Assembly (NCBI GenBank): GCA_001600495.1
Contig: BCKE01000027.1
Coordinates: forward strand, 343,017-406,342
Reading direction: 5' to 3'
Source: Pilasporangium apinafurcum
Lineage: Eukaryota; Oomycota; Peronosporomycetes; Pythiales; Pythiaceae
DNA length: 63,326 nucleotides
Translations under genes and position numbers: made by a program
Shown: positions 31,306 through 42,066 of the stretch, piece by piece
Layout of the letters: each line of letters starts with the position of its first letter
Numbering within the stretch: position 1 is the stretch's first letter
The notes under the pieces: generated by a model
What the model saw: the letters and a program-made list of their open reading frames with translations, nothing else
What the model was told of the DNA's origin: nothing
Database searches by the model: none

Positions 31306-31736
31306 TTATTCGTCATCTTCCTCTTCCTCTTCTTCTCCTTCTTCTCCTTCTTCCTCCTCCTCTTCATCTTCATCGTCCTCAGACTTGAACTGCGACCAGT
31401 CGATGTGGTGATACAGGCGCTGCATGATACCAAAGGAGTACATAAAACTCAGTCAGATATGCTCTTCATCTCTCTCTATCGATTAGTCTACAAATGCAAT
31501 ACACGTACCCCACGGTTCTTGGCTTCCCAAATGTAGTTAGTGGCCGAGCCGTAGATGCCTTCCACCAGCACCGCAGCCACGAGAATCGTGCCGACGTACG
31601 TGGCGTTGCTCTTCATGAAGACCTGATAGATCGTCTCAAACCCACCCTTTCCGTTCACAGAGGAACGCTTAGTAGACACCATGCGGGCGCCACGCTGAGC
31701 CTGAACGGCAGCTTGACGGATCGTTCGTGCCAACAT
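31306..31736 (-). CDS. QCR9: Cytochrome bc1 complex subunit 9 (QCR9/UQCR10-like)
   Basis: Small single-pass subunit of respiratory complex III. Two exons (31736-31509 and 31419-31306) give 113 residues. An Arg/Ala-rich mitochondrial presequence (MLARTIRQAAVQAQRGARM) precedes the core: IYQVFMKSNATYVGTILVAA, one membrane helix, then NYIWEAKNRG and, after the intron, RLYHHIDW, which matches the GKLWKHI end of QCR9. Unusually, the protein then continues into a tail of almost only Asp and Glu (about 28 residues). That acidic tail is not part of animal or yeast QCR9. Confidence 0.8.
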
Positions 31737-32061
31737 GTTAACCTAACTGCACCACCAGAAATCGCTTCTTGTCGTTTCCTCCTCACGTCGCGGCTGGAAT
31801 GGAAGGGAGCTCTTCGTGTCTTCCACACACTCCACATAACCCATGGGTTTTATATGATTAAACCCGACCCATTTAATTTGATTTTGAGCCCATCAATTGC
31901 TTTGCTTTGTCTTTGGAGCCAGTCAGCCCGCCCGGCCCGACCCGAGAGGGGGGACTTTTTCTGCCAGAAGGAGGAGAAAGCGTGGAAGCTCGAGAGCAAG
32001 CGGATCTCGAGGAGGAACGAACGCTTAAGTTCGCTTACTGAAGAGGAGGAAGAGGAAGAAG
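31737..32061. promoter_or_regulatory. Divergent promoter region, QCR9 / unknown nuclear protein
   Basis: 325 bases separate the two start codons, so both promoters lie here. A GA-rich run (GAGGAGGAAGAGGAAG) directly precedes the plus-strand start. No recognised factor site. Confidence 0.4.
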
Positions 32062-33093
32062 ATGCCACCGAAAGTGGCGAAGCGGACGCCCACAACCGCC
32101 GATGGAGCTGCTGCAACAGCTAATAGTGATAGGAGAATAACTACAACGACGGTAGTGGCAAGTCGTGTGCGAGAACAGACCAAACGCAAGCGAGCAGAGG
32201 TTGCCGATATGACAGAGAATGCAGAAGCAGATGAGCGGGAGGAAAAACCCAGTACAATGAAGCGGAGGAAGCGGAAAGATTCAAATAACACCGTTACTCC
32301 TACAAGTATAGATAAGAATAATAACGTGTTGTCTGAAACCAGTGCGTCGAAAGACGAAGATACAGAGACACAGGTATCGAAGCTCACAATGCCGGTGGTG
32401 AAACGTACGAGTATCATGAGCAGGTTGAGCCCGTCATCACCACATGAACAGGAAGCTTCATCGATGAATAGCAGCAGCAGTCTTTCGAAGAAGCGCAAGC
32501 TTCCGGAATTACGTCTGCAGCTCCCCACAGACGTGAAAGAAGACGACCATACAACCAGTGGCGATTTGGATGGGGACGAAGAAGACCACGATGAGAGTTA
32601 TCTGCGGATGTGTCAGGTCACACCACCGCCTTCCGATCGAATGCTTGACCACCGTAACCCACCACAGCCCCCAAGAAAAGTACGCAAGAAGCGACGACTC
32701 ATCCGTGGTCTAGATCCAGTGACGGGTCGACGGACATTTCCTCCATTATCACCGCTACTGCGGACACCACGGTCCTCTACGGATAGCGCATCGTCGCTCT
32801 CTCCGTTCTTGAATCTACTGGAGACTCCGCCAGGATCGCCACGGGTGTTTCGATCGCTAGAAGCAGAGTTTGTGGCGGTCCAGGACACACCGCAACGGCT
32901 TGTGGCACTTCATCCGCCGCCGATCAACCCACGTAGAACGCGGACACGCCGTGCTGCTACGGCCAGAGGAGCGTCCCCTACGATCGACACTCCCACGACA
33001 ACGATGGTGTTGCGGTCACGACAGCTCAGTCAGCAACTGAACACGAACTGGAATGTCGTGAATGGGCGAAGGCGGCGAGATCTGCGAGACTGA
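32062..33093 (+). CDS. Disordered basic protein, probably nuclear, unknown function
   Basis: Single exon of 343 residues, low-complexity and hydrophilic throughout. Several nuclear-localisation-like clusters are visible (KRKR, MKRRKRK, KKRKL, RKVRKKRRL). There are many Ser-Pro and Thr-Pro pairs (VTPPP, PLSPLLRTP, SLSPF, ETPPGSP), suggesting regulation by proline-directed kinases. A short conserved-looking block is GLDPVTGRRTFPPLSP. No enzymatic domain recognised. The long frame with uniform codon style supports a real gene. Confidence 0.6.
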   Translation: MPPKVAKRTPTTADGAAATANSDRRITTTTVVASRVREQTKRKRAEVADMTENAEADEREEKPSTMKRRKRKDSNNTVTPTSIDKNNNVLSETSASKDEDTETQVSKLTMPVVKRTSIMSRLSPSSPHEQEASSMNSSSSLSKKRKLPELRLQLPTDVKEDDHTTSGDLDGDEEDHDESYLRMCQVTPPPSDRMLDHRNPPQPPRKVRKKRRLIRGLDPVTGRRTFPPLSPLLRTPRSSTDSASSLSPFLNLLETPPGSPRVFRSLEAEFVAVQDTPQRLVALHPPPINPRRTRTRRAATARGASPTIDTPTTTMVLRSRQLSQQLNTNWNVVNGRRRRDLRD

Positions 33094-33469
33094 ACAAGCG
33101 AATCAAAATTATTGGTGATCTTTACACAAAATAAAGAGTCTAAATGGACGTTCGCTGAAACGAAAGGCGATATTGATGAAGATGGAGATATTAATGAGCT
33201 AGAACACGTTGATGGGGGAGTGGAGAATCGCATATTGGCTCAGGAAGATCGCCTGCTCCCTCGAAGATCGTGCGTCTCATGGCGAGGTAGACATCACTTT
33301 AGTGACACGTTGGTATTTTTACATTTTTTACGGTAGTTTATTGTGAAGAATAAGGGCCCAAATGAAAGTTCTGTAATATGTCATTGTTTCGAGGTTCACC
33401 AGAGGATGGTTGGCCATTTTCGTTCGTTTTTACCAAAGGGCTACAGATTTAGGCAACAGGTGTGTGAAG
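33094..33469. other. Intergenic between same-strand genes
   Basis: About 375 bases between the disordered protein and RPC9, without a supported gene. It holds the RPC9 promoter by position. Confidence 0.4.
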
Positions 33470-33916
33470 ATGAAGGTGTTGATGATCAATGAAGGCGCAC
33501 TGAGCGACTACGAAGTGTACCAGCTGATGCTTGAGCGCAAAGATAATCGCTTGCATAAATCCGCTATGGTGGCGTACGCGGAACGCAACTGGATGGATCA
33601 CAAAGTGCTCAAATTCCTTTCGCAAAGCCACTCCAAGTGTTCAACACTGAACGAAACCAAGATTCGCGATTTCCTTCGTGAGGTGGACCAAGCCGGTCTG
33701 CAGTTGACACCAGCGGAGAAGCTACAATTTATTAATCACATCCCCGTGGAACTCGTGGATATTCATCTGATTGTAGAAGACTGCGCAGGTCGGTTTTCTG
33801 AAGCACAAGTGGAAGAGTTGATCAAGATTGTGGAAAACACATTGGCAACAAAGCCAGAAGAAGAGGAGGTTCATCCAAAGACAGAGGGCGAAGAGAACGC
33901 AGATGCCCACGCATAG
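33470..33916 (+). CDS. RPC9: RNA polymerase III subunit RPC9 (CRCP)
   Basis: RPB4-like stalk subunit of RNA polymerase III, pairing with RPC8. Single exon of 148 residues starting at the ATG at 33470 (the frame is open upstream but the family begins about here). Family marks are ALSDYEVYQLM, LTPAEKLQFINHIPVELVDIH (matching the conserved L-x-KAEKLQ-NHRP block) and IVEDCAGRFSEAQVEEL. The Glu-rich C-terminal tail is normal for RPC9. Converges on RBM39. Confidence 0.88.
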   Translation: MKVLMINEGALSDYEVYQLMLERKDNRLHKSAMVAYAERNWMDHKVLKFLSQSHSKCSTLNETKIRDFLREVDQAGLQLTPAEKLQFINHIPVELVDIHLIVEDCAGRFSEAQVEELIKIVENTLATKPEEEEVHPKTEGEENADAHA

Positions 33917-34063
33917 CTGGTGCTAGTATCTCTAAAAGCTGCAAGTGCATTAATAGAATCAGTAGAGTAGAATGGGTGGATATGACCACAAAATGGTGAT
34001 GGCAACGTGTTCGTTTTGTGTGTATTTTATTTGGTATGAAGGCAACCTCGTGCCCGATTTCCC

Positions 34064-35870
34064 TCATTCACTATTGTTGCGTGCGGTTTGCACAGCCGAT
34101 CGTGCTTCTGGGAACATCCCCACGTACTCCTGCGACGACAAGTATCTAACACTAATCTGTCGCTTGTTGAACCACCGACCGTGCAATTTCTTCCCTGCTT
34201 CCACCGCACTGGCCACGTTGTCAAAAAGCACATACACTAATCCACCTTCTTTGTCTTTTTCCACATAGGTATGTAGCACCACACCGTACATGCTGCATTC
34301 TTCTTGGACATCCTGCTTGATCTCCACGTGCCAATCTGGATCCCCGGTACGCTTTTCCGCTGCGACGTCAAACATGTTTTTAATGACAAAGCAAAACGAC
34401 TCGCTGCCTTCGATCTCCACTGATGCCAGCTGCGCTGCTCGTTCCGCTCGTTGTGTTGCTGCTGGGGCCACAACATTTGACTGCATGGCATTCCCGTTCG
34501 TAGCAGTTCCACCAGGATACGTCGCTGTTGGAGCAACTGTAGGGAAAATGTTCTTATTCCCTGCTAATTTCGCCATAAGCGCCGTTCGAGACTGGGAGTT
34601 CATGCTCAATCCTGTGCCTTCATCGTCGTCCAGTTTCCATCCGCCTGCTCCTCCTCCGCTGTGATCGCCACCGCCCATGGCATTCTCATTTACTGGTCCC
34701 AACTTGAGGTAATTACCTGCCAGCTCCAGACCATTGCCTTTCGAAAGAGCAAAGTTTGCTTCCTGTGGATTGCTAAACTGGATAAAACCAAAACCTTTCG
34801 ACCGTCCCATTTCGTCACGGTTGATGTTCACCGACAGCACTTCCCCAAATGACTGAAATACACATCGCAGATCGTCTTCCGTAATATTGGTGTGCAGATT
34901 GCCACAATAAATACGACTCGCCGCTGAAAGTGACGCGCCCGAGAGGCCGCCTGCAGCACCCAGGCCCATACCGAGTAAGCCACTAGTGCCACCGAGAGCG
35001 GTAGTTCCTAGTTTCGCCGTGTTGTTCATGACCGAGTCTTTTTTGGCAGCAAAATTTTTTTCAGCCTCCGAAGCCTTAATCATAATAGGAAATACTTGGA
35101 AGTCTGGAATCTGTCCGTTCAGCAGTAGCACTTTGGGGATATCCTCCAAATTGGACATCTCGACATACGCAAATCCTTTCGACCGGTTCGTGAACTTGTC
35201 GCGGATCAACAACACATGCTCGATCTTGCCAAATTTCCCAAAGAATTTCTCTAAATCGCGTTCGCGAACTTTCTGCGTCAGTTGTCCGACAAACACTGTA
35301 CGGTGATCACGCGTGAGTTCCATTAATTCTTTCTGTTTGGCGCGTTCGGCACGTTCAGCCGATGTGCTACGTGGTCGTGGCTCCGATGGTTTCTCTGACG
35401 ACCGACTGGGGCTCCTGCGTCTACTGCTGCGATGGCGCGGACTACGACTGCGACTGCGGCTGCGGTGCGACGATCGACGAGAGGAACCACCGCGTCTTCT
35501 GGGTGATCGGGAACGGGAACGAGAGCGTGAGCGTCGTGATGAGCGTCGACGAGACGAGCGTGAGCGTGACCGCGATCTGTGTCGTCGATGCCGTCGCGAA
35601 GAGCTACGCGAGCGGCTCTTTGATGGTGAATGAGAGCGGCGTCGATGGCGACGAGACGATTTTGAATTGTCTTCCTCTCTTCCTCCTGCAGTGGGTGGAT
35701 CTGTTGCCAGAGGGTCACTGCTCGACTGATCTGCTTGCTAGCAATATAAGAGGAAGGTGATCAGGGATGACCATGATAACATAATAGTATCATAAATGTC
35801 GAGATTAACATACCATAGCAGCGGCCTTGATACCTGCCTCTAGCAGCGAATCGATCTCCTCATCCGCCAT
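34064..35870 (-). CDS. RBM39: RBM39/CAPER-like splicing factor
   Basis: U2AF65-related pre-mRNA splicing factor. Exon 1 (35870-35814) encodes MADEEIDSLLEAGIKAAAM; exon 2 (35737-34064) the rest, 576 residues in all. An Arg-Ser domain (about 45-140) is followed by RRM1 (TVFVGQLTQ...KGFAYVEM), RRM2 (RIYCGNLHTN...KGFGFIQF) and a C-terminal UHM-type RRM (SFCFVIKNMFD...GLVYVLF) with the GRWFNKRQI motif. The domain order is that of RBM39. The RS region leaves long shadow frames on both strands. Head to head with UNC45, 207 bases between starts. Confidence 0.92.
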
Positions 35871-36077
35871 GTTTCCTCTTGTTTTTCCCTTGATCCCTTG
35901 GGTTTCCACTTGTCCACAAAGGCAATAACCGCAAAAGAATTGACGACAATCTACAATTATTTACGAATCGTACAATTCATTATGGCATTTACAACGTTCG
36001 TTAAATAACGTTCGTTTATTTGACAATCTAACGTTCGATTCCTCACATGACACAAAGACACAACAAAAATCATCACA

Positions 36078-39000
36078 ATGGAGCAGCTACGCACAGAGGG
36101 GAATGCGCTCTTCACCGCTAAGGATTACGACGGCGCAATTGAGAAGTACACACAAGGACTGGGAGAAGCAGTACCTGAGAGTGCAGAGGAAGCGGACAAG
36201 CAGCGCGTGCTGCTCTGGAGTAATCGCGCAGCGTGTTTTCTGCAATTAAATCAATTCGAGAACGCCACTGCCGATTGCGATCGTGCGCTTGCAGTCGACC
36301 CGAAAAACGAGAAAGCGCGCTACCGTCGCGCACAGGCGCATGTAGGTCTTGGTAACCTGACCGAAGCGTTCCAGGATGTGCGGTTAGTGCTGCATCTAAA
36401 ACCATCAAACAAAACCGCGATTGCATTGATGAGAAAAATCAAAGATCTCATGCAAGATGATATCCATGGCATTCGTAAGGCGCTCGACAACATCACCAAA
36501 GGAATAAACAGCGGAATGGACGGACTGCTGATGCAGTGGGAGAATGTTCAAGAATCGTGCAAGATTCTCGAAATGAAATGCATTTCTGATCTGATGAGTT
36601 TGCCGCAAGAGGTCGAAGCCAAGGGTGGATTAGTCGTATGCTGGCGTGCGGTCAAGCAGCTTCTCGAGCTGTTGGATAAGACAACGGATGCGTTCGCGAC
36701 ATCGGTAGAACGAAATGCTCAAGGGATTGTGCTTGAATTGTTGACACATTTGGTAAGTCTTTTGGCGATCATTGCGTCAGCATCGATGGAGTTGGCCGCG
36801 CTGGTCTTTGAGCGCAGTGGATCAATAGTGTTTCATCAACTGATTGACCTGTTGCATAATCAAGTAGCGGCAGAGTATAATAACAGTGGTAAGGAGACTG
36901 CTACTTCCTTACAGATGTCAATGAAGGGAAGGAAAGCGATCGTGAAGCTCTGTGCGTTCCTCTTTAAGCATCTCATTTTGAGTACTGACGATGACGTGGA
37001 GATTCGACGCGTGCTGGACGGAATTTTAGACGGACTGCGGAGTCAAGAGCTGGAATTGCAGATTAGTGCGCTCGATGGACTGCTGCATTTTATATCCATT
37101 GGTACCCTGGCCACCCAGACCAACGACAAGAAAGCAGGCGAAGCGGATTTTCTCAAGCAAAAGAAATTGCAGTTTGCCAATCTCGCAGAGGAGATGGGTA
37201 TTTTCCCATTGTTTCATGCGAAAACAGCTAACGCTTTGCATTATGAACCAAAAACGTCATCAGAAAATTTCACGGATGTGCTGCTGAGCCGTTTGCCTTT
37301 GGTATTTACACAGTGTTTGGCACAGTTTGACGGCAACGAAAGCGTATTGAAGAAATTGGTGCGTGACTTCTGCGTCTCGCCTGTGCTTGTGGCAAAAGCG
37401 ACGGACAGAAAATTGCTGGAGGCCGCTTCGGCGTCGTGCTTGTTCCTTTCGGCGCTATTTCTGTCCAATTCCAAACTGGCACTTTGGGGTGTTCAGCAGA
37501 CAGCGAACGACGGTACGGCGTTCCTCAGCCGTATTTACGACTTTCTCATTGCCTCGAGAACGTTTGAGGACAAGAAAGAGCGTACACGGCAGCTCCAAGA
37601 AATCTGGGTCGACTGTGTGGCCAGTATCTGTGGTGTTGAGAATGGCACCGGGTGTGTACCACCAGTGCTACGCGTTGAGATTTATAAAATACTTCGATCT
37701 GCTTTAGATGACGATGACTTGGTGCTTCGTGCAAGCGCATTGAGCATTCAGATAAAGATTGCGATTGTTGAAAAGACACTTGATTTGGAGACCGTGGATG
37801 GACAATTTCTCATGGATAACGTCTTTGATGTCCTGGAGCAAGCGCATGCGTACGAGCTGAAAGCTATTGAGCGGCAATTGTATTGGAGCGGTGCTTCGCC
37901 GAAAGAGCGTGGCATTGAGGCGCTTTCGTATATGATCACGATAACGAATGTGAAGGACGAATTCGTAAAACGCCCCAAGGCTGTGAGCAGTGTGTTCCAT
38001 GTGGACTTCCCTGGCGCCAAATCGTCATCGTCTGAAGAGCATGCACATGTTGGGTATCGATCGAATGTGTACTATGGTATTGGGTACATTCTTCACCACG
38101 TGTTGACCTCGGAATCTGCGCTGAAGAAGAAGCAAATGGAGGGAATGGAAATGACGCCAGAGCAGTACGAGGAACTGCAGAAGGCGCTCAAGCAGAAATC
38201 AGCACTGGAAGACGGAGATTCGCCCGAGAAAGTACAGTTTCGTGTGAAAAAGTTGGCGACGTCACGAGATGTGCTCACGACGCTCGTGCAGTTGCTCAAG
38301 TACTCGACCACAAAATCCCACAATGTCGTGGAAATGGCAGTACTAAGTGCCCTCCATGCAGCAGAAGCCACGGAAGTGCGTGGGAATTTGGTGCAATGCG
38401 GTGTGTTTCAGGCGTTAATTCCGCTGTCTTTACTGCCGACAACGTCTTCTAACTCTGGAGCAGATAACAAGAAGAAGCCAGTGGCGAAACTACCGCATGC
38501 TACGAAGATCACTAATGCCGCAGGCCAAGCCATTGCCAAGATCCTGATCAGTACCAACCCCAACTTGATCCCATCGTCGTCACTGTTTTCATCGATTCGA
38601 CCGCTCTTGGATCTCTGCAAGGGTGAGACCCAGCTGCTTCAGTTCGAGGCGTTGATGGCACTGACCAACATTGCTAGTGTCTCCGATGAGACCAAGAATC
38701 GTATTGTCTTGGAACCCCAAGGATTGTCCACACTACAGTATTTGCAATTCTCAGAGCATGAGTTGGTGCGTCGTGCTGCAACCGAAGCAATTTGCAATTT
38801 GTTGCCCAATGAGCAAGTAATTGAGAAAATTTTCATGAATGAAGAGAAGATTCGTTTGTGGTTGGCGTTTGCGTCTGTCGAAGAGGAGGAAGAGGATTTT
38901 GAAACGGCGCGTGCGGCGGCTGGGGCATTAGCGATGGTGTCACAAGTGCCTCAAGTGAGTTGGTTGTTGATGAAGCATGGTGGATTAGACGCATTTGCAC

Positions 39001-39269
39001 GTGTGTTGGAGGTCTCGAAACACCAGGAAACGTTGCATCGAGCGCTGTTCGCACTGGAAAACATGTTTGAGACGCTGAAAAACATGACCAGTAAAGATGA
39101 TGCTGAAAAAGTCAAGGAGAAGGCCGAGTTTATTGAATCCATGAAGAGTCACCAATCAATTTTCCAAACGAAAATGAATGAATTGGTCGTAAAAAAGGGT
39201 CCAGATACCGCTGCTGTCCAAGACGCTGCGCGATCCTGTCTGGCTGCTTTCAACCAGGTAGTAGGTTAG
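36078..39269 (+). CDS. UNC45: UNC45-like myosin chaperone (TPR + UCS domain)
   Basis: Hsp90 co-chaperone for myosin folding. Single exon of 1063 residues. Three tetratricopeptide repeats at 1-115 (LRTEGNALFTAKDYDGAIEK, LLWSNRAACFLQL, KARYRRAQAHVGLGN) are followed by armadillo-like helical repeats. The C-terminal UCS-like region shows the conserved LLQFEALMALTNIASVSDE and VRRAATEAICNLLPNE blocks. TPR plus UCS is the UNC45 arrangement; at about 930 residues the animal proteins are a little shorter. The longest gene here and intronless. Confidence 0.9.
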   Translation: MEQLRTEGNALFTAKDYDGAIEKYTQGLGEAVPESAEEADKQRVLLWSNRAACFLQLNQFENATADCDRALAVDPKNEKARYRRAQAHVGLGNLTEAFQDVRLVLHLKPSNKTAIALMRKIKDLMQDDIHGIRKALDNITKGINSGMDGLLMQWENVQESCKILEMKCISDLMSLPQEVEAKGGLVVCWRAVKQLLELLDKTTDAFATSVERNAQGIVLELLTHLVSLLAIIASASMELAALVFERSGSIVFHQLIDLLHNQVAAEYNNSGKETATSLQMSMKGRKAIVKLCAFLFKHLILSTDDDVEIRRVLDGILDGLRSQELELQISALDGLLHFISIGTLATQTNDKKAGEADFLKQKKLQFANLAEEMGIFPLFHAKTANALHYEPKTSSENFTDVLLSRLPLVFTQCLAQFDGNESVLKKLVRDFCVSPVLVAKATDRKLLEAASASCLFLSALFLSNSKLALWGVQQTANDGTAFLSRIYDFLIASRTFEDKKERTRQLQEIWVDCVASICGVENGTGCVPPVLRVEIYKILRSALDDDDLVLRASALSIQIKIAIVEKTLDLETVDGQFLMDNVFDVLEQAHAYELKAIERQLYWSGASPKERGIEALSYMITITNVKDEFVKRPKAVSSVFHVDFPGAKSSSSEEHAHVGYRSNVYYGIGYILHHVLTSESALKKKQMEGMEMTPEQYEELQKALKQKSALEDGDSPEKVQFRVKKLATSRDVLTTLVQLLKYSTTKSHNVVEMAVLSALHAAEATEVRGNLVQCGVFQALIPLSLLPTTSSNSGADNKKKPVAKLPHATKITNAAGQAIAKILISTNPNLIPSSSLFSSIRPLLDLCKGETQLLQFEALMALTNIASVSDETKNRIVLEPQGLSTLQYLQFSEHELVRRAATEAICNLLPNEQVIEKIFMNEEKIRLWLAFASVEEEEEDFETARAAAGALAMVSQVPQVSWLLMKHGGLDAFARVLEVSKHQETLHRALFALENMFETLKNMTSKDDAEKVKEKAEFIESMKSHQSIFQTKMNELVVKKGPDTAAVQDAARSCLAAFNQVVG

Positions 39270-39327
39270 GTATTTTTCGACTGAAATCAAACCGAATGGA
39301 ATATACAAAGCGAATGAAGTTGTGATG

Positions 39328-39846
39328 TTAATGGTCGAGTTTGATTGCGGAAGGAGAAATGGCTGCACCATACACAGTTACAATGCAATAAATGGTGCTA
39401 TTCTCCCACAAAACAGTGCAGTAGCCATCAAGCGAGGGATCCCAGAAACACGAGGCAGCTGTGCACATGCCTGCCCCGGTTTTCTGCATGATCATACACG
39501 TCACTGCATATTTGAATGGCTTGTTGAGGTTCTGCAGACCAGTGAGCACAGCGGCGACGAGCGTGTTGGACCAATCCATGACTTTCTTGCGGTTGTAGAC
39601 TGTATCTTTCAATGCTGACTCAATAGCCTACACCAGAAAGTAGTGAATAACCCCATGATGAGATCTCTTCATGGCTGGACCGTTAGACTAAACAGAACGC
39701 ACCGTCTTCGCGATGGGCAGCACATCTTCCTGCGAAAATTCACTCTAAAGCACAAAAAAAAGCGTAAACGATTTAAGTCTTTGATTGCAAAGATGCATTT
39801 CCTAAGAGAAGACCATCGAATTTGACTCTACCTCTGCGGAATCCAT
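39328..39846 (-). CDS. DYNLT: Tctex-type dynein light chain
   Basis: Three exons (39846-39832, 39744-39703, 39627-39328) give 118 residues; the first exon is just five codons. The core NRKKVMDWSN, NKPFKYAVTCMIMQKTGAGM, ASCFWDPSLDGYCTVLWENS and YCIVTVYGAAI is the Tctex-1/DYNLT signature. The protein binds dynein intermediate chain in cytoplasmic and flagellar motors, which fits an organism with swimming zoospores. Its 3' end faces that of UNC45, only 58 bases away. Confidence 0.92.
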
Positions 39847-40139
39847 GATGAAGATGATGTGTCAATCAGTAGCATGTGCGTCCTTTTGGGTCCCAAATAA
39901 CATCTATTGTAAATCACTTAGATACTATGGCTATAAAAGTAATTAATAATAATTTGATGACTTTTTCCAGAATGTACGGCAAATTGCAAAAAGAGGACGA
40001 GGGTTACATTTGGGTTATACTAATGGTTATGTTCCGGTTATATTTATCCAGGAGTACCCATCTCCATCAAAATCTGAGTGATACAAGAAAAGCGAGAAGA
40101 AAAAGCGGGAAGGTAGGAAGTGAGAGTGATCAATCGACG

Positions 40140-40622
40140 ATGAGTGAAGACTCCATTGCCGTGCAGCGCTTGCGTCAAGAGCGAAAGAACTGGAGACGAG
40201 ACCACCCAGCAGGATTCTGGGCGCGACCCGTTGCAAGCGAAGACGGCTCGCTCAACCTAATGCTTTGGCAGGCGGGGATTCCGGGCAAACCACAAACTGA
40301 TTGGGAAGGCGGCGTTTATAAAATGTCGCTGAGCTTCTCAGAGGATTATCCGAGCAAACCGCCACTTGTCAAGTTCGTGCCACCACTCTACCATCCGAAT
40401 GTCTACCCGTCGGGCACAGTCTGTTTGAGCATTTTGAATGAAGACAAAGACTGGAAACCGAGCGTCACAATCAAACAGATTCTGAAAGGCGTGCAAGATT
40501 TATTAGACGCGCCTAACATGAATGACCCAGCACAGCGAGAGCCCTATATGGACCTAAAAAATGATCCGGAGGTATATAAGCGTAAGGTGCGACAGTTGGC
40601 GTTGAAAAATCGTGAGGCATAA
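40140..40622 (+). CDS. UBC9: SUMO-conjugating enzyme E2 (UBC9)
   Basis: Transfers SUMO from the E1 to substrates. 160 residues from the ATG at 40140, the usual UBC9 length; the frame is open upstream to 39876 but that part is not family-like. The active-site Cys95 sits in [11 protein letters not shown], preceded by the HPN motif (YHPNVYP). UBC9-specific marks are [16 protein letters not shown] and [14 protein letters not shown]. Single exon. Converges on proteasome beta-6. Confidence 0.96.
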   Translation: MSEDSIAVQRLRQERKNWRRDHPAGFWARPVASEDGSLNLMLWQAGIPGKPQTDWEGGVYKMSLSFSEDYPSKPPLVKFVPPLYHPNVYPSGTVCLSILNEDKDWKPSVTIKQILKGVQDLLDAPNMNDPAQREPYMDLKNDPEVYKRKVRQLALKNREA

Positions 40623-40942
40623 AGGAGAGAGAGCGGAAGACAGCGTGAAGGTCTTTGATCTGCCTTTGTGCTGCTGCTGGTAGATCTCTGCGTGGTCTTG
40701 ACTTCATATCTGGACAATGAGTTGTATTTCGAGAGAGAAAGACAACGAGGGAAAGAGAAGACGAAAAGATAACGCATAACGTCAGAACGATTTTTCTTTT
40801 TGTATTTCAATTGTTCCTTGGTGGGAAAATTGCTTTTGCATTTCCCTATTTCTCCTTCTGCTACTAGAGCCGCTTAGAATCGGAGCTGTTCGCCTGCATT
40901 TACTTACTTGACGCGGAAAACAAGACGTTTGAAAAAAGATTC
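40623..40942. other. Intergenic between convergent genes
   Basis: 320 bases holding the 3' ends of UBC9 and PSMB1. Purine-rich (GAGAGAAAGACAACGAGGG near 40730), no gene. Confidence 0.4.
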
Positions 40943-41846
40943 TTAATCTTTCTTCAATGGGAACAGTTCTTTCGAGATACCATCCGCTTTGATCGTAAAG
41001 ATTTCCACGCTATCGCCTGTGTAAATATCTCTCTGTTGTTCACAACAAACACATCATGATCAGTCCATAGATCCAGTAAAGTTCCATCATAATCTATAAG
41101 CATCTACATACCTCTCCAGCGGTGATAAATGCGTCTTTGATAATCTCCTTCGTCTGTGAGGACAAACAAGCCACAGCTCGACTAAATATTCTTCCAACAT
41201 AGATAAAAAAAAAGACTTGTAATCGCACCTCTTGCAACGTCAGCTCTGCCTTTGGATCCGTTCGGGTGTCATGTTCCACCAAATTATCGAGCAATGGGAT
41301 CATCAAATGGCCACCCGAACCCATAGCGGCACGCGAGACACGATCGTGCGAGCCAATGGCATCGTACGAGTACACAGCACCTTTGCCTTCTTCGTCAATG
41401 CCGGCCAAAATGCAGAATGCATAATACGGGAAAAATCGACGCGAGTAAAGCGTGTTCATCAGTAGCTGCGCCATGCTGGCGGTCGATGGTTCAGCGTCGT
41501 TGTCATGTTGGTACATTTGTGCTCGAATGCTCAGTACACCACGTAATTGGATGATATCATTGTGCGAACCAGGGCACCCAAGCATCGTGGTACGTGTAAG
41601 CGGGTATACTTTGGACTCATTGCGGCTGAGGATACTGTAGCCCGTGCTCAGTCGCGTATCACCGGCGAGCACCACGAAATCTTTGCCCGCGATCGCCAAC
41701 ACTGTGCCACCATTGAAGTCGTACGGCTCCCATTGTGGTCGCGCATGTTCGTGTGGTCCTGCCATGGGTGGATTCAGTTCAATGCGTTTGTCTCCTTCCG
41801 TGGTCCATACCACGGCCGTTGGCTTCATCGCGTTCGTAGGCGCCAT
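40943..41846 (-). CDS. PSMB1: 20S proteasome subunit beta-6 (PSMB1)
   Basis: Non-catalytic beta ring subunit. Three exons (41846-41229, 41153-41112, 41032-40943) give 249 residues. An N-terminal propeptide-like stretch precedes [31 protein letters not shown], where a catalytic subunit would begin with Thr; here the position is not a free Thr, as expected for beta-6. Other family marks are [36 protein letters not shown] and [14 protein letters not shown]. The exon 3 end [14 protein letters not shown] is also typical. A clean model, all phases closing. Confidence 0.93.
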
Positions 41847-42066
41847 GGATATGTCTACTCTGCAAGATTTTCTCGCTTTCTCTTCTTCTTGTCAGGGGGA
41901 GGATCTCTTTTGGAGGATATTGTCACTTTTCTTTTTAATGACATACATAGTGACACAAGGTGCTCTATTTGGAAAAATGCCACATTTCTTGGTCATGGGA
42001 TGATAAATATTCTTAAATGCTATTGCTTTGTCTATCTTGTTTGCTCTCGTCTTAGACCACCAAAAT

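Noticed and set aside
35313-35760. Long plus-strand and alternative minus-strand frames
   Set aside because: They are shadows of the Arg-Ser repeats of RBM39; the RS reading frame is continuous with the RRMs.
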